Part shown: positions 43,416 to 55,493 of the stretch, in pieces | Position numbering within the stretch: position 1 is the stretch's first letter | Layout of the letters: each line of letters starts with the position of its first letter | From: Flavobacterium petrolei | Lineage (GTDB): Bacteria > Bacteroidota > Bacteroidia > Flavobacteriales > Flavobacteriaceae | NCBI RefSeq assembly: GCF_003314435.2 | Contig: NZ_QNVY02000001.1 | Span: 1,116,001 to 1,180,000, forward strand | DNA: 64,000 nt | Reading direction: 5' to 3' | Translations under genes and position numbers: made by a program | The notes under the pieces: model-generated | Database searches by the model: none | Told to the model about the DNA's origin: nothing | The model's input: only the letters and a program-made list of their open reading frames with translations

Positions 43416-46400
43416 ATGAATAAAAAATTACTTTTACTAATTGCATTCTTTTTTACGGTTGCGTTTACAAGTGCACAAAATACTCGATTTTCTGTTAATA
43501 GTGGTAATTGGAATAGTACTTCTACATGGAGCACAACTTCGGGTGGTGCAGCAGGAGCATCTGTTCCTTTAGCAACCGATGCTGTTGTAATTGAAAGAGG
43601 TAGAACAGTTAGTGTCAATATTAACAATGCAGTTTGCGCAAGTTTACAATTAGGCGGGTTAACAGCAGATAATTCAGGTACACTTACTTTTTCAACAACA
43701 ACTATAACTGATCCTACACTTACAGTAACTGGACTTGTTCAAGTAGGTGGGGCTGGAAATGCAAACCGAGACGGAATTATAACATTTATAAGTGGATCAA
43801 CTCTTACAGCAGGTAGTTTAACTCTTGGTAATTCTGCAGGAACACCTGGACAAGGTGCTGTTACAATGACTTCAAATTCTATCATGAATGTTGGTGCATT
43901 TAATGTAATAAACGCAGGTCATGCTTGGTTTCCAAGTACAGGAACGGTAAACATGACCACTACAAATACTTTACCTACATCAATATTTACTTCTTTTAAT
44001 AATTTGACAGTAAGCGCTGGCACAACAACCGCTGGCTCTGATTTTTCAGTAAGTGGAGTTTTAAATGTTGCGGCAACAACTACTTTAAATATGGCTGCTT
44101 TTGCTATGACAGGAGCTGCTCTAAATACTTCAGGCATAGGAACAATTCGAACACAAGCAACTGCAACACCATTGCCAACAGGACGTAATTGGTCTGGAAC
44201 AGTTCAATATGATAGACCTGCTGGAGGTCAAGTAATAATGGCGGGTACTTATAGCAATTTAACCTTGAGTAATACTAGCGGAACACAAACGGCTAGTGGA
44301 GCATTAACTGTAAACGGAGTATTAATTACAACTGCAGGCTGTACATTGAATATCGGGACTAATCAATTGTTAGGAACTCTTACTACAATAACCAATGGCG
44401 GGACAATACAAACCCAAAATACGACATCAACACCAATTCCTACTGGCAAAATATGGGGTGGAACAGTGCAATACAATGGGGCTGGACAGACTGTTATGAG
44501 TGGGACTTATAATAACTTAACTCTTTCAGGAAGTGGTGTTAAAACATTTGCAGCCAACACTGTTATCGATAATATAACTGCTATTGGGACGGGAGTTCAA
44601 GCTAATTTAAATGCAATAACTACGCATACAACAGGAGCACTTCTATTGAATGTTGCTAATCAAGTTGGTGGCACATGGGGAACTACGACCTCAGGAGCTA
44701 CCAGCACTAACAATACGTTTTTTTCAGGGACCGGTAGAATAACTGTTCCAAATAATGCTATTATTGATAATAATTTTGCCTCTTATAGTAATTCTACAGC
44801 CGATGTTTTTGCTTCTGTTGGAGAGTATACAGGTCCATTAACACTAACAGCCCCTAATGGATTTGTTTTTATTAATACTAAGTTTGCTAGTTATGGAACT
44901 CCAAACGGCTCGTATCCTAACTTCACAATAGGGAGTTGTCATGCAGTTAACAGTCGCGCAATAACAACTGGTTTGTTGGGAAATACAATAGCTACAATAG
45001 CTCCAACTAATGGTGTTTTTACTGACCCATGTGGAGGGACAGTAAAAAGATATAGTATTATTGCAACGTATGCTGAGCCTATTTGTTCAGGAAATAGTGT
45101 GGGTGTGATAACAGGATCCACACCAACTGGCGGTAATGGGACATATAATTATTTATGGGAACAAAGTACAAGTGTCGCTGGTACTTACATAACGGTTTCT
45201 GGTACAAGTAATGCCAAAGACTATACACCGGGAACGCTCACTGCGACTACTTACTATAGAAGAACAGTAACTTCAGGGGCTTACTCAGATGCCACCATCG
45301 TAATTGTGCCCATTTTAAGTGGCCCTATTACGGCTCCAGTAATAACATCATTATGCACTAACACACTGTCTGTGCCAGCATCGACAATTCCAGGAACTTA
45401 TGTACAGTGGTTTTCAGGATCATGTGGCGGTACAGTACTTGCCACGGGAACAACATATAATCCAACTGCGGCAGGAACCTATTTTGCTCGTTATACTAAT
45501 CGTTGTGCCAGTAGTTCTTGTAGTAGTTTTAATGTGGCTTCTACTCCTCCAATAAATACTGTAAGTATTACCCCAACAAGTCCTAATCCAATATGTACTG
45601 GAACATCAACTGCAAGTTTAGTCTACACATCAACAGGATCTCCTAATAGCTATAGTATCACTTGGTCACCAAACGGATATTTAATTGATATTGCAAATAG
45701 GAGCTTGCCTAATGCATCAAGCGGAACGATTACTTTAGATATTCCAGCCAATGTTCTTGCGGGAACTTATACAGGAACTATAACGGTAAGAACTTCTGGG
45801 GGATGTGTAAGTGCAAGTAAAACATTTACTATGCAGTTTAATAAAGCAGCTAGTATCGCTTCTTCAAGTCCTACTTTGTGTCAGAATACCTTAATGACAC
45901 CCATAACTCATACCACTACAGGTACTACAAGTATAGGTGCGCCTACGGGCTTACCTATAGGCGTTTCAGCCTCTTGGGCATCAAATACTATAACAATTAG
46001 TGGTACACCAACACAGTCAGGGACATTCAATTATAGTATTCCGTTAACCGGAAGTTGTTCGGGCACGGTAAATGCAACAGGGACGATAACAGTAAATCCA
46101 CCGAGTGTTGGAGGAACAGTTTCAGGAGGCACCACTGTTTGTTCAGGGGCAAATAGTACGATTTTAACATTATTAGGGCATACAGGAGCAGTTGTGAGAT
46201 GGGAATCGTCATTAGATAATTTTGCTACAGCAGGAAGTGCCATTGCTAATATAGGCACAACATTAACCGCAACGAATTTAAGCACTACTACTTCTTATAG
46301 AGCTGTCTTGCAAAGTGGTTCATGTTCAATAGCAAATTCATCATTGGCTACTGTAACAGTAGATCAACCGAGTGTTGGAGGAACTATTTCAGGAGGCGTA

Positions 46401-49400
46401 ACGGTTTGTTCAGGGATAAATAGTACGAATTTAACATTATCAGGGCATACAGGAACAGTTGTAAGATGGGAATCGTCATTAGATAATTTTGCTACAGCAG
46501 GAAGTACCATTGCTAATACAAGCACAACATTGACAGTAACTAATTTAAGCGCTACTACTTCTTACAGAGCTGTTTTGCAAAGTGGTTCATGTTCAATAGC
46601 AAATTCATCATTGGCTACTGTAACAGTAGATCAACCGAGTGTTGGAGGAACTATTTCAGGAGGCGTAACGGTTTGTTCAGGGATAAATAGTACGAATTTA
46701 ACATTATCAGGGCATACAGGAACAGTTGTGAGATGGGAATCGTCATTAGATAATTTTGCTACAGCAGGAAGTACCATTGCTAATACAAGCACAACATTGA
46801 CAGTAACTAATTTAAGCGCTACTACTTCTTACAGAGCTGTTTTGCAAAGTGGTTCATGTTCAATAGCAAATTCATCATTGGCTACTGTAACAGTAGATCA
46901 ACCGAGTGTTGGAGGAACTATTTCAGGAGGCGTAACGGTTTGTTCAGGGATAAATAGTACGAATTTAACATTATCAGGGCATACAGGAACAGTTGTGAGA
47001 TGGGAATCGTCATTAGATAATTTTGCTACAGCAGGAAGTACCATTGCTAATACAAGCACAACATTGACAGTAACTAATTTAAGCGCTACTACTTCTTACA
47101 GAGCTGTTTTGCAAAGTGGTTCTTGTTCAATAGTAAATTCATCATCTGCCGCGGTAACAGTAAATCCACCGAGTGTTGGAGGAACAGTTTCAGGAGGCAC
47201 CACTGTTTGTTCAGGGGCAAATAGTACGATTTTAACATTGGCAGGGCATACAGGAGCAGTTGTGAGATGGGAATCATCATTAGATAATTTTGCTACAGCA
47301 GGAAGTGCCATTGCTAATATAGGCACAACATTAACCGCAACGAATTTAAGCACTACTACTTCTTATAGAGCTGTCTTGCAAAGTGGTTCATGTTCAATAG
47401 CAAATTCATCATTGGCTACTGTAACAGTAAATCCACCGAGTGTTGGAGGAACAGTTTCAGGAGGCACAACTGTTTGTTCAGGGACAAATAGTACGGTTTT
47501 AACATTGGCAGGACACATAGGAACAATTACAAAATGGCAATCAGCTGTAAGTCCATTTTCAACTTGGACAGATATTGCAAATACGGCTGCAACCTATACA
47601 TCGGGTTCATTGAGCGCAACAACGCAATTTAGAGCAGTAGTTCAAAGTGGTTCTTGTGCAGAAGTTTATTCAGTTCCGGTAGCAATAACGGTAAATAGCG
47701 CTCCAACAATCACTCCAAATAAGGTTGACGAAACCTGCGCCACAACTAATGATGGTTCAATTTCACCGACACTTTTCGGAGGATTAACAAATGTACGTTA
47801 CATCAAATTAACTCAGAAATTTGTTAATGCTGATGCTTGGCAACAAGTGCAAGAAATTCAGGCACTTGAAGTTTTTACAGGTTCAAATGTTGCGCTTTCC
47901 TCTACCGGAGCTATTGCAACTTCGAGTTCTATTTACAATAATGATCCAGGAACTTTTGGACCCGCAAAAGTGAATGATGGAGATGCTGTAGGATATAGTT
48001 TTTGGCATAGTAATTCAACTAATATTAATGAATGGGTACAAGTAGATCTTCAATCAGGAAAAAATATTGATTATCTGCGCATCTATAATAGATCGGATTG
48101 TTGTCAAAATAGAGGTCAAAACATGTTACTAGAACTCTTCGATGGTGCAAATAATTTAGTATATTCTAGAACTGTAAATCTTTGGGAGAATATTAATGGA
48201 CCTCATTATATTGATGTAAATATATTAGATTTATCTTGGACAGATAGTGCAACCACTTTAAATAGAACCGGTTTAGATTCGGCTACATATATTTTGAATT
48301 ATGCAGATGCAATAGGATGTTCGTTAAGTTCTCCAATAAACATTGGTTCAGCAATTATAGCTATACCAACACAAGGAACAATTACGCCGATAACTTGTAA
48401 TGTTCCTGTAGCGAGTGTAATTTTAAATAACTTGCCGTCAGTAGGGACTTGGACTTTGACGCAAAGTGGAACTGCTACAGCAACAATTTCTGGCACAGGT
48501 AGTTCAGCCACTATTTCTGGACTTGCACCAGGCACATATAATTTTTCAGTATCAATTGGTGGTTGTTCTTCTTCTAATCTGGAAGCAGTAAAAATTGATC
48601 CTTTACAAGAAACTATTTGGAATGGTGGGTGGTCAAATGGATTGCCAAATAGTGATAAAAAACTTATTTTTACTGCAAATTATAACCAAACCATAGATTT
48701 AGTTGCATGTTCATGTGAAGTAAAATCAGGAAATGTTACTGTTTCAAGTGGAAAAACAATGACCTTGACTAATGAATTAAAAGTTTCTGGAGGAATAATG
48801 AAATTTGAAAACAACGCTAGCTTAGTTCAAATAAATGAAGACTCAACTATAAACTCGGGAGCTATAACCTATCAAAGGGAAACAGTAACGCCAGTGGATA
48901 AATTTGATTTTACCTATTGGACTTCACCTGTTTCTGGACAAACTTTATACAATACATCACCAAATACTTTAGCGGATAAATATTTTTCTTTTAACGCTGT
49001 TAACAATAATTGGATACAAGAAAATTCGTTAACAAAAGTAATGGAGCCAGGAGTTGGATACATTATTCGTGGACCACAAAATAATTATGCGCCAAATCCA
49101 ATAGGCACACATCGTGCTAATTTTATTGGTGAGCCAAACAATGGAACTATTCCAGTTGAAATATTGGCAACAGACGCTTCCTATCTCCTTGGAAATCCTT
49201 ATCCATCCGCACTGGATGCAGACTTGTTTTTACAAGATAATGACGGCGTTATAGACGGAACACTATATTTTTGGACACATAATACGGACATAGCACCAAG
49301 CGGTTCTAATTATATTTATGATTCAGATGATTATGCTTCCTATAATTTATTAGGAGGAGTTGGGACCGCTGCAGCTAGTGATGTTAATCCAGTGCCTACA

Positions 49401-50228
49401 ATTCCTGCGGGAGAAATTGCTTCTGGTCAAGGTTTTTTTGCAACTAGTATTGCACTTGGAACGCTTAACTTTACTAATACAATGCGATTGGGAGGAAGTA
49501 CTAATTCCCAATTCTTTAGGTCTAACTCAAAATCAAAAAAGAATGTGAGTTTTGATAAAAACAGGCTGTGGTTGAATTTTTCAAATACAGAAGGTGCATT
49601 TAAACAAACACTCATAGGCTACGCAACGGGAGCAACAAATGAGTATGAGAGAACATTTGACGGAATAAGTTTTGATGGGAATACATTTGTTGATTTCTAT
49701 AGTATACTCGAGGATAAAAACTTTGTAATTCAAGGAAGAGCGCTGCCATTTCTGCAAAGTGATGAGGTGCCGTTGGGTTATAAAACAACTATTAAAGGAA
49801 ACTTCACTATAACAATTTTTCAAACAGATGGATTCTTTACAGCTCAAAATGTATTTCTTGAAGATAAAATGCTGGGTGTAATCCATAATTTAAAAGAAGC
49901 GTCATATAATTTTACAACTGAGAAAGGAGTTTTTAATGAGCGTTTTGTGTTGCGTTACACTGATAAAACACTTGGAACGGGTGATTTTGAAAGTGAAGAT
50001 AAAACAATTGTAGTTTTTAAAGAGAAGAACGAATTAAAAATTAAATCCGAATTCGAAACGATAAAACGGGTTACTATATTTGATTTATTGGGTAAAAAAG
50101 TATTTGAAGAAACACTTAAAGATGTAAATGAATTCCGTACTTCAAATATTACATTGAAGAATCAAATTGTAATCGTAAAAGTTGTCTTAACTAATGGTCA
50201 GGTAGTAGCTAAAAAAGTTAGTTATTAG
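43416..50228 (+). CDS. giant T9SS-secreted modular adhesin-like protein
   Basis: 2270 aa. The signal peptide ends TSAQ near 21. Residues about 25-470 are a repetitive Thr/Ser/Gly-rich region likely forming a beta helix. About 477-555 matches a SUEL-type galactose/rhamnose-binding lectin domain ([30 protein letters not shown]). About 555-895 are Ig/PKD-like segments. Residues 896-1429 are six 89-residue tandem repeats. About 1455-1605 is an F5/8-type-C (discoidin) domain with [20 protein letters not shown]. From about 1734 a module shared with the next protein leads to the type A T9SS sorting domain (about 2190-2270, ending KKVSY). It should be exported through the outer membrane and attached to the surface or released; carbohydrate binding is an inference. 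Confidence 0.88.
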   Translation: MNKKLLLLIAFFFTVAFTSAQNTRFSVNSGNWNSTSTWSTTSGGAAGASVPLATDAVVIERGRTVSVNINNAVCASLQLGGLTADNSGTLTFSTTTITDPTLTVTGLVQVGGAGNANRDGIITFISGSTLTAGSLTLGNSAGTPGQGAVTMTSNSIMNVGAFNVINAGHAWFPSTGTVNMTTTNTLPTSIFTSFNNLTVSAGTTTAGSDFSVSGVLNVAATTTLNMAAFAMTGAALNTSGIGTIRTQATATPLPTGRNWSGTVQYDRPAGGQVIMAGTYSNLTLSNTSGTQTASGALTVNGVLITTAGCTLNIGTNQLLGTLTTITNGGTIQTQNTTSTPIPTGKIWGGTVQYNGAGQTVMSGTYNNLTLSGSGVKTFAANTVIDNITAIGTGVQANLNAITTHTTGALLLNVANQVGGTWGTTTSGATSTNNTFFSGTGRITVPNNAIIDNNFASYSNSTADVFASVGEYTGPLTLTAPNGFVFINTKFASYGTPNGSYPNFTIGSCHAVNSRAITTGLLGNTIATIAPTNGVFTDPCGGTVKRYSIIATYAEPICSGNSVGVITGSTPTGGNGTYNYLWEQSTSVAGTYITVSGTSNAKDYTPGTLTATTYYRRTVTSGAYSDATIVIVPILSGPITAPVITSLCTNTLSVPASTIPGTYVQWFSGSCGGTVLATGTTYNPTAAGTYFARYTNRCASSSCSSFNVASTPPINTVSITPTSPNPICTGTSTASLVYTSTGSPNSYSITWSPNGYLIDIANRSLPNASSGTITLDIPANVLAGTYTGTITVRTSGGCVSASKTFTMQFNKAASIASSSPTLCQNTLMTPITHTTTGTTSIGAPTGLPIGVSASWASNTITISGTPTQSGTFNYSIPLTGSCSGTVNATGTITVNPPSVGGTVSGGTTVCSGANSTILTLLGHTGAVVRWESSLDNFATAGSAIANIGTTLTATNLSTTTSYRAVLQSGSCSIANSSLATVTVDQPSVGGTISGGVTVCSGINSTNLTLSGHTGTVVRWESSLDNFATAGSTIANTSTTLTVTNLSATTSYRAVLQSGSCSIANSSLATVTVDQPSVGGTISGGVTVCSGINSTNLTLSGHTGTVVRWESSLDNFATAGSTIANTSTTLTVTNLSATTSYRAVLQSGSCSIANSSLATVTVDQPSVGGTISGGVTVCSGINSTNLTLSGHTGTVVRWESSLDNFATAGSTIANTSTTLTVTNLSATTSYRAVLQSGSCSIVNSSSAAVTVNPPSVGGTVSGGTTVCSGANSTILTLAGHTGAVVRWESSLDNFATAGSAIANIGTTLTATNLSTTTSYRAVLQSGSCSIANSSLATVTVNPPSVGGTVSGGTTVCSGTNSTVLTLAGHIGTITKWQSAVSPFSTWTDIANTAATYTSGSLSATTQFRAVVQSGSCAEVYSVPVAITVNSAPTITPNKVDETCATTNDGSISPTLFGGLTNVRYIKLTQKFVNADAWQQVQEIQALEVFTGSNVALSSTGAIATSSSIYNNDPGTFGPAKVNDGDAVGYSFWHSNSTNINEWVQVDLQSGKNIDYLRIYNRSDCCQNRGQNMLLELFDGANNLVYSRTVNLWENINGPHYIDVNILDLSWTDSATTLNRTGLDSATYILNYADAIGCSLSSPINIGSAIIAIPTQGTITPITCNVPVASVILNNLPSVGTWTLTQSGTATATISGTGSSATISGLAPGTYNFSVSIGGCSSSNLEAVKIDPLQETIWNGGWSNGLPNSDKKLIFTANYNQTIDLVACSCEVKSGNVTVSSGKTMTLTNELKVSGGIMKFENNASLVQINEDSTINSGAITYQRETVTPVDKFDFTYWTSPVSGQTLYNTSPNTLADKYFSFNAVNNNWIQENSLTKVMEPGVGYIIRGPQNNYAPNPIGTHRANFIGEPNNGTIPVEILATDASYLLGNPYPSALDADLFLQDNDGVIDGTLYFWTHNTDIAPSGSNYIYDSDDYASYNLLGGVGTAAASDVNPVPTIPAGEIASGQGFFATSIALGTLNFTNTMRLGGSTNSQFFRSNSKSKKNVSFDKNRLWLNFSNTEGAFKQTLIGYATGATNEYERTFDGISFDGNTFVDFYSILEDKNFVIQGRALPFLQSDEVPLGYKTTIKGNFTITIFQTDGFFTAQNVFLEDKMLGVIHNLKEASYNFTTEKGVFNERFVLRYTDKTLGTGDFESEDKTIVVFKEKNELKIKSEFETIKRVTIFDLLGKKVFEETLKDVNEFRTSNITLKNQIVIVKVVLTNGQVVAKKVSY
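46101..47702 (+). repeat. six in-frame tandem repeats of 267 bp
   Basis: Units begin at 46101, 46368, 46635, 46902, 47169 and 47436, each exactly 267 bases (89 codons). Each starts PSVGGT and ends SSLATVTV or similar. Units 2, 3 and 4 are almost base-identical. Units 1 and 5 resemble each other more than units 2-4 ([18 protein letters not shown]). Unit 6 is diverged. The constant length points to unequal recombination or recent amplification. Confidence 0.9.
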
Positions 50229-50256
50229 TAATAAATAGTATTTTAAAAATTTTATT

Positions 50257-50294
50257 AAATCCCATTCTGATGAAAACAGAATGGGATTTTTTTT
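50257..50294 (+). terminator. rho-independent terminator after the giant gene
   Basis: A perfect 13-bp stem, AAATCCCATTCTG/CAGAATGGGATTT, with a 7-base loop, followed by more T. Confidence 0.9.
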
Positions 50295-50364
50295 AAATAG
50301 AGTTAAAAAAGGAAAAAATTTAAACAATTTGGTAATTTAGGCTAAATATCACTAAATGTGGGTA

Positions 50365-50393
50365 TTGCGTAGAATTGGGATTATCTATATTTT
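50365..50393 (+). promoter_or_regulatory. candidate promoter of the delta-60 repeat gene
   Basis: TTG at 50365-50367, an 18-base spacer and TATATTTT at 50386-50393, one mismatch to TAnnTTTG at the last base. It leaves a leader of about 70 bases to the TTG start at 50467. Confidence 0.4.
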
Positions 50394-50466
50394 TATATTT
50401 AATTAGTAAACACTTGTATTAGTGTGTGTTATTATTATTGGTAAAAATCTTAAATCCATCATAAAT

Positions 50467-53400
50467 TTGAAATCAAAACTTCTTTGCTTCGTTGTTGTGT
50501 TTAGTCTTTCCATTTTTAATCCAGCTTCTTGTCAAGAAGGGCGAGTTGATGCCACTTTTAACACCTATGATGATGGGGTATTAGGAGATGGTTTTGATAA
50601 TACCGTCAGAACCGTATCAATTCAATCTGATGGGAAATTAATTGTAGGAGGTGACTATTTGAATTTTAATGGTGCAGTGACACCGTATTTATGTAGGTTA
50701 TTTCAAGACGGTTCCAAAGATTCTTCTTTTAATTTAGGTACAAGTTTTAATGGTAAAGTGTACTGTTCTTTAATACAGCCTGACGGCAAATTAATTTTAG
50801 GAGGCTCTTTTACAACGTTTAATGGCATAAATGCAAACCGATTAATTCGATTGAATAGTGATGGATCCATTGATACTACATTCAATACATCAATAGCTGC
50901 TAGTAGCGGAATAGTATATGGATTAGTTTTGCAAACTAATGGAAGCGTGGTTATTGTAGGTAGCTTCACGAAATACAATGGAATTACAGCTAATCGAGTA
51001 GCCAGGATTTTACCTAACGGGAATTTAGATGCTGGCTTTATCACAGGATTAGCCGCTAATGGATTAGTAGAAGAAGTCCAGCTTCAGCCTGATGGTAAGA
51101 TAATTTTAGCAGGTTCATTTGATTCTTTCAATGGAATTAGTAACAGTAAAATAATTAGATTAAATGCGGATGGGAGTGCCGATGCTTCATTTGTTATTGG
51201 CTCGGGTTTTAGTGCTAGTGTGTCAGCTCTTGCTTTACAACCTGATGGGAAAATTATTGCAGGCGGGGATTTTGTAACCTATAACGGAATTACAGCAAAC
51301 AAAATAGTTCGCCTAAATATAGATGGTTCTGTTGATGCCAGTTTTGTTTCAGGTTTAGGATTTAATACGGGTGCCGTTGAGGTTATTAAATTAAATTCGG
51401 TTGGAGCTATTATGGTTGGAGGATCTTTTACGGGGACTTATAATGGAATAGATGTAAATCGGTTAACTTGTTTGAGCTCTAATGGAGTTTTAGACCCAAC
51501 ATTTGATATTGGTGCAGGCCCATTTTCTGCATCAGTTCTGGATGTTGCTAATGCAGCCGACGGATCATCGTATATTGGAGGTTCTTTTTCTATTTTTGAT
51601 TCCCAAAATCAAGGCAGGCTAGCAAAAATTGATGCTTTTGGGGCTTTAGATATTGGGTATTTAACGGCTGGTGTTGGTTTTGACAATTCCGTTTATAAGG
51701 TCATTTCTTTATCCGATACTAAAACGATTGTGGTTGGTAATTTTTCTAAATTTAATGGGCTGAGCGCTCCAAAAATAGCACGTTTATTAAATGACGGTTC
51801 ACTTGATCCTACCTTTAATGTTTCTGGGTCTGGCGCTGATGGATTAATTAAAAATGCGATTGTCCAACCAGACAATAAAATTATAATAGCGGGTAATTTT
51901 TTGAATTATAATGGGGTTTTAGTAAATAGGGTTGCCAGAATTTTATCAGATGGTTCTATTGATGTTTCTTTTAATACGGGTTTGGGTTTTAATAGTCAAA
52001 TTTATGGAGTAGCCTCACAAGCAGATGGCAAAATCATCGTTGGAGGCAATTTTACAAAGTATAACGGAGTGTCTGTAAATAGGATAGCACGCTTGTTTTC
52101 AGACGGAACTCTTGATGCGAGCTTTACTAGTGGTTTAGGGGCTGATCAAATTGTCGAGTCTGTCAGTGTTCAGTCCGATGGAAAAATAGTGTTAGGCGGT
52201 CGATTCTTGACTTTTAATGGTGTTATCCACAATCGTATCGTGCGATTAAACATAGACGGTAGCGTTGATGCAGGTTTTGTTACAGGATTAGGTTTTGATA
52301 AAAATGTGTATTGTATAGAGAAGCAATCAGACGGAAAGTTAGTAATAGGAGGTGCTTTTTTAAATTATAATGGATCTGCTGCAAAACGACTGCTGAGATT
52401 GAATTCTGATGGAAGTTTAGATGCGGGTTTTGCTACTGGAACGGGCTTTAGTAACGGAGATGTCAGAGCTATTTTAATTCAACCTGACAAACGGATTTTG
52501 GTAGGTGGAACTTTCTCTGGAACTTATAACGGAATGTCTGTAAAGCGAATGATTCGACTTTTGCCTGCTGGTGCTTTTGATGGTACTTTCTCGGCTGATT
52601 TAAACAGTCCGCTGTATAGCATGTGTTTTACTCCGGACAATAAAGTGATGATTGCAGGCAATTTCAACTCTGTTTCAGGTGTGACCAAACACCGGGTTGC
52701 TCGGTTGCTTTTGTGTTTAGATACTTCTGTTTGGGATGGTTTAGTCTGGAATAATGGTTTGCCTTCTTCAGAAAAAAGAATTATTTTCAATGGGAATTAT
52801 CCTGTTTTAAATTCTGTGAATGCTTGTTCATGTTCTATCAGTTCAGGAATTAGTGTTGGTGTTCCAAATGGAAATACGTTGAGTTTAGTTTTTGATTATT
52901 CTGGTTTAGGAACATTAATTTTGGAAAATAATGCCTCACTTTTTCAATCTGAGGATCAAATAACAAATACTGGACTAGTTGTCTATAAACGCGAAACAAC
53001 TCCAATAGTTAAATTTGATTATACCTACTGGTCTTCCCCAGTTTCTGGCCAAAGATTGGTTGATGTCTCTCCTGATACATTATCAGATAAGTTTTTTTCT
53101 TTTAATGCAGCTTCTGATTCATGGAGCAATGAATCACCAACAACCGTAATGGAGTCCGGTAAAGGATATATCATAAGAGGTCCTCAAAGTTTTTCAACAA
53201 CAGTTCCAGCTATTTACGGAGGCGTTTTTTCAGGAATTCCTAATAATGGGATGGTCTCAGTTCCTATAAGTATAACAGATACTTCAAATCTCATAGGGAA
53301 TCCTTACCCATCTGCCATTGATGCGAACCTCTTTTTGAAATTAAATGAAAAAATCATTGATGGGACACTATATTTTTGGACACATAATACACCAATTACC

Positions 53401-54321
53401 AATAATGAATATGCATCAAATGATTATGCTTCTTATAATTTATTAGGTGGAGCAGGAACAAAAGCTACAAATTTGGGTGTTAATAATACAATTCCTGATG
53501 GTAAAATAGCGGCTGGTCAAGCTTTCTTTGTAACGAGTGTGAATGATGGTGGGACAGTCTTTTTTAACAACAGTATGCGTGTAGTTGGGCAAAACGCGAG
53601 TTTTTTTAAATCAAGTACAACTAAAAAATTGAAAAAAAATGTGATTGACAAACACCGTATTTGGTTGAATTTGTACAATAATGAAGGTACTTTCAAACAA
53701 GTTTTGATAGGATATGCATCTGGAGCGACTAATGATTTTGATAGTTCCTTTGACGGAGAGAGTTTTGATGGGAATGATTATTTAGATTTTTATAGTATTA
53801 ATCAAAATAAGAATTTAGTAATTCAAGGAAGGTCATTGCCATTTAATGAAACCGATGAAATCAAATTAGGTTTCAAAGTTAAGATAGCAGGAGATTTCAG
53901 GATTAAAATTGATCATGTGGATGGTCTTCTGGCAAATCAAAATGTTTTTATCGAGGACAAATTGAATAATAGTATTGTTGATATAACAAATGAGAGTTAT
54001 GCTTTTCATACAACTGTCGGGACATTTGATGATCGTTTTATATTGCGCTACGTAGATAAAAGCTTGTCCGTTGTCAATTTTGCCGATCCGGAAGAGTCAA
54101 TTTTTGTATCGAGTAAAGACAAAAAGTTACAAATTAATTCAACCAAAGAATCGATAGATGAGGTTACAATATACAATTTAGCTGGACGAGAAATATATCA
54201 AAAAAATGAGATAAATGATGTTGATTTTTCAGTTTTTAATTTGCTTGTTGGACATCAAGTCTTGCTGGTGAAAATACTTCTGCAGAATGGTCAATCAGTT
54301 ACCAAGAAAATAATCTATTAG
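50467..54321 (+). CDS. T9SS-secreted delta-60 repeat (DUF5122) protein
   Basis: 1284 aa from the TTG at 50467, which gives a normal signal peptide ending NPASCQ; a GTG at 50422 adds 15 residues ahead of it. Residues up to about 745 are roughly sixteen delta-60 repeats with the pattern LQPDGKIIxGGxFxxYNGxxxNRIxRLNxDGSxDxxF, likely a beta propeller. From about 750 onward the protein is clearly related to the C-terminal part of the giant protein upstream ([46 protein letters not shown]). It ends with a type A T9SS sorting domain (ESIDEVTIYNLAGREIY). It is secreted to the cell surface; its function is unknown. Confidence 0.88.
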   Translation: MKSKLLCFVVVFSLSIFNPASCQEGRVDATFNTYDDGVLGDGFDNTVRTVSIQSDGKLIVGGDYLNFNGAVTPYLCRLFQDGSKDSSFNLGTSFNGKVYCSLIQPDGKLILGGSFTTFNGINANRLIRLNSDGSIDTTFNTSIAASSGIVYGLVLQTNGSVVIVGSFTKYNGITANRVARILPNGNLDAGFITGLAANGLVEEVQLQPDGKIILAGSFDSFNGISNSKIIRLNADGSADASFVIGSGFSASVSALALQPDGKIIAGGDFVTYNGITANKIVRLNIDGSVDASFVSGLGFNTGAVEVIKLNSVGAIMVGGSFTGTYNGIDVNRLTCLSSNGVLDPTFDIGAGPFSASVLDVANAADGSSYIGGSFSIFDSQNQGRLAKIDAFGALDIGYLTAGVGFDNSVYKVISLSDTKTIVVGNFSKFNGLSAPKIARLLNDGSLDPTFNVSGSGADGLIKNAIVQPDNKIIIAGNFLNYNGVLVNRVARILSDGSIDVSFNTGLGFNSQIYGVASQADGKIIVGGNFTKYNGVSVNRIARLFSDGTLDASFTSGLGADQIVESVSVQSDGKIVLGGRFLTFNGVIHNRIVRLNIDGSVDAGFVTGLGFDKNVYCIEKQSDGKLVIGGAFLNYNGSAAKRLLRLNSDGSLDAGFATGTGFSNGDVRAILIQPDKRILVGGTFSGTYNGMSVKRMIRLLPAGAFDGTFSADLNSPLYSMCFTPDNKVMIAGNFNSVSGVTKHRVARLLLCLDTSVWDGLVWNNGLPSSEKRIIFNGNYPVLNSVNACSCSISSGISVGVPNGNTLSLVFDYSGLGTLILENNASLFQSEDQITNTGLVVYKRETTPIVKFDYTYWSSPVSGQRLVDVSPDTLSDKFFSFNAASDSWSNESPTTVMESGKGYIIRGPQSFSTTVPAIYGGVFSGIPNNGMVSVPISITDTSNLIGNPYPSAIDANLFLKLNEKIIDGTLYFWTHNTPITNNEYASNDYASYNLLGGAGTKATNLGVNNTIPDGKIAAGQAFFVTSVNDGGTVFFNNSMRVVGQNASFFKSSTTKKLKKNVIDKHRIWLNLYNNEGTFKQVLIGYASGATNDFDSSFDGESFDGNDYLDFYSINQNKNLVIQGRSLPFNETDEIKLGFKVKIAGDFRIKIDHVDGLLANQNVFIEDKLNNSIVDITNESYAFHTTVGTFDDRFILRYVDKSLSVVNFADPEESIFVSSKDKKLQINSTKESIDEVTIYNLAGREIYQKNEINDVDFSVFNLLVGHQVLLVKILLQNGQSVTKKIIY

Positions 54322-54333
54322 AGAAAGTAGCAT

Positions 54334-54366
54334 AAAAAAACCATCTTGTGAGCCAAGATGGTTTTG
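54334..54366. terminator. bidirectional terminator between the delta-60 gene and bioB
   Basis: The stem AAAACCATCTTG/CAAGATGGTTTT has a 5-base loop and A/T flanks on both sides, between convergent genes. Confidence 0.85.
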
Positions 54367-54387
54367 TATATTTATTCAAAATACAGT

Positions 54388-55473
54388 TTATTTTTCTTTA
54401 CCGGATGCTTCAAGATTTCTCTCGATAGTGTGTCCTGGTCTTGACCATTTTGGTTTTTCACCTAATGGAGCAAATTGAGAATTTTCCGCTTCAACAGTTT
54501 GTGGTTGAGAAACTTTTGTGAATGGTTTTTGTGGATTTAAACCTAACATCTCAAACATTTTCATGTCTTCATTTACATCAGGATTTGGAGTTGTCAATAA
54601 CTTATCTCCCGCAAAAATGGAATTGGCACCAGCAAAAAAGCACATGGCCTGTCCTTCGCGGCTCATGTTCATTCTACCTGCAGAAAGACGTACTTGAGTT
54701 TCTGGCATGATGATTCTGGTTGTTGCAACCATTCGGATCATTTCCCATATTTCAACGGGTTTTTCTTCTTCCATCGGAGTTCCTTCAACAGCTACCAAGG
54801 CATTTATTGGCACTGATTCCGGTTGTGGATTTAACGTAGAAAGTGCTACAAGCATTCCTGCTCTGTCTTCGATACTTTCTCCCATCCCGATTATTCCGCC
54901 GCTACAAACAGTAACATTTGTTTTACGAACATTTTCGATGGTTTGCAAACGGTCTTCAAATCCGCGGGTTGAAATTACTTCTTTGTAATATTCTTCAGAG
55001 GTATCTAAATTGTGGTTGTAGGCATATAATCCAGCTTCTGCCAATCGATGTGCTTGGTTTTCCGTAATCATCCCAAGGGTACAACATACTTCCATATCCA
55101 GTTTGTTGATGGTACGAACCATTTCAAGAACTTGGTCAAACTCAGGGCCATCTTTTACATTTCTCCAAGCCGCTCCCATGCATACACGGGATGATCCACT
55201 TGATTTTGCTCGCAAAGCTTGCGCTTTCACTTGGCTAACTGACATTAAATCATTCCCTTCAATTTCAGTATGATATCTTGCGGCTTGTGGACAATAGCCA
55301 CAATCCTCTGGACATCCACCTGTTTTTATAGAAAGTAAAGTAGAAACCTGAACCACGTTAGGATCGTGATGTTCTCTGTGAATAGACGCTGCTTCGTAAA
55401 GCAAATCCATCATAGGTTTATTATATATTGCGATAATTTCGTCTTTGGTCCAATTGTGTTTTGTAATACTCAT
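54388..55473 (-). CDS. bioB: biotin synthase
   Basis: 361 aa. It is a radical-SAM enzyme with Cys54, Cys58 and Cys61 in CPEDCGYC binding the 4Fe-4S/SAM cluster. Further residues for the 2Fe-2S cluster lie in RVCMGAAW, MEVCCTLG and NVTVCSGG, and Arg in QVRLSAGRMNM. The C-terminal 40 residues form a polar extension beyond the TIM barrel. It inserts sulfur into dethiobiotin, the last step of biotin synthesis. It is separate from bioFDA by about 13 kb and on the other strand, with its own promoter candidate. Confidence 0.96.
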   Translation of the reverse strand: MSITKHNWTKDEIIAIYNKPMMDLLYEAASIHREHHDPNVVQVSTLLSIKTGGCPEDCGYCPQAARYHTEIEGNDLMSVSQVKAQALRAKSSGSSRVCMGAAWRNVKDGPEFDQVLEMVRTINKLDMEVCCTLGMITENQAHRLAEAGLYAYNHNLDTSEEYYKEVISTRGFEDRLQTIENVRKTNVTVCSGGIIGMGESIEDRAGMLVALSTLNPQPESVPINALVAVEGTPMEEEKPVEIWEMIRMVATTRIIMPETQVRLSAGRMNMSREGQAMCFFAGANSIFAGDKLLTTPNPDVNEDMKMFEMLGLNPQKPFTKVSQPQTVEAENSQFAPLGEKPKWSRPGHTIERNLEASGKEK

Positions 55474-55493
55474 CGATACGATTTTTTGATGCG

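Noticed and set aside
46031..47353. Antisense ORFs of 60-85 codons across the giant gene
   Set aside because: They mirror the tandem repeat of the plus-strand gene, have low-complexity translations and no homology or signal of their own.
46101..47702. Regular direct repeats that could suggest a CRISPR array
   Set aside because: The unit is 267 bases with no unique spacers and is fully in frame with the giant protein; it encodes an 89-residue domain.
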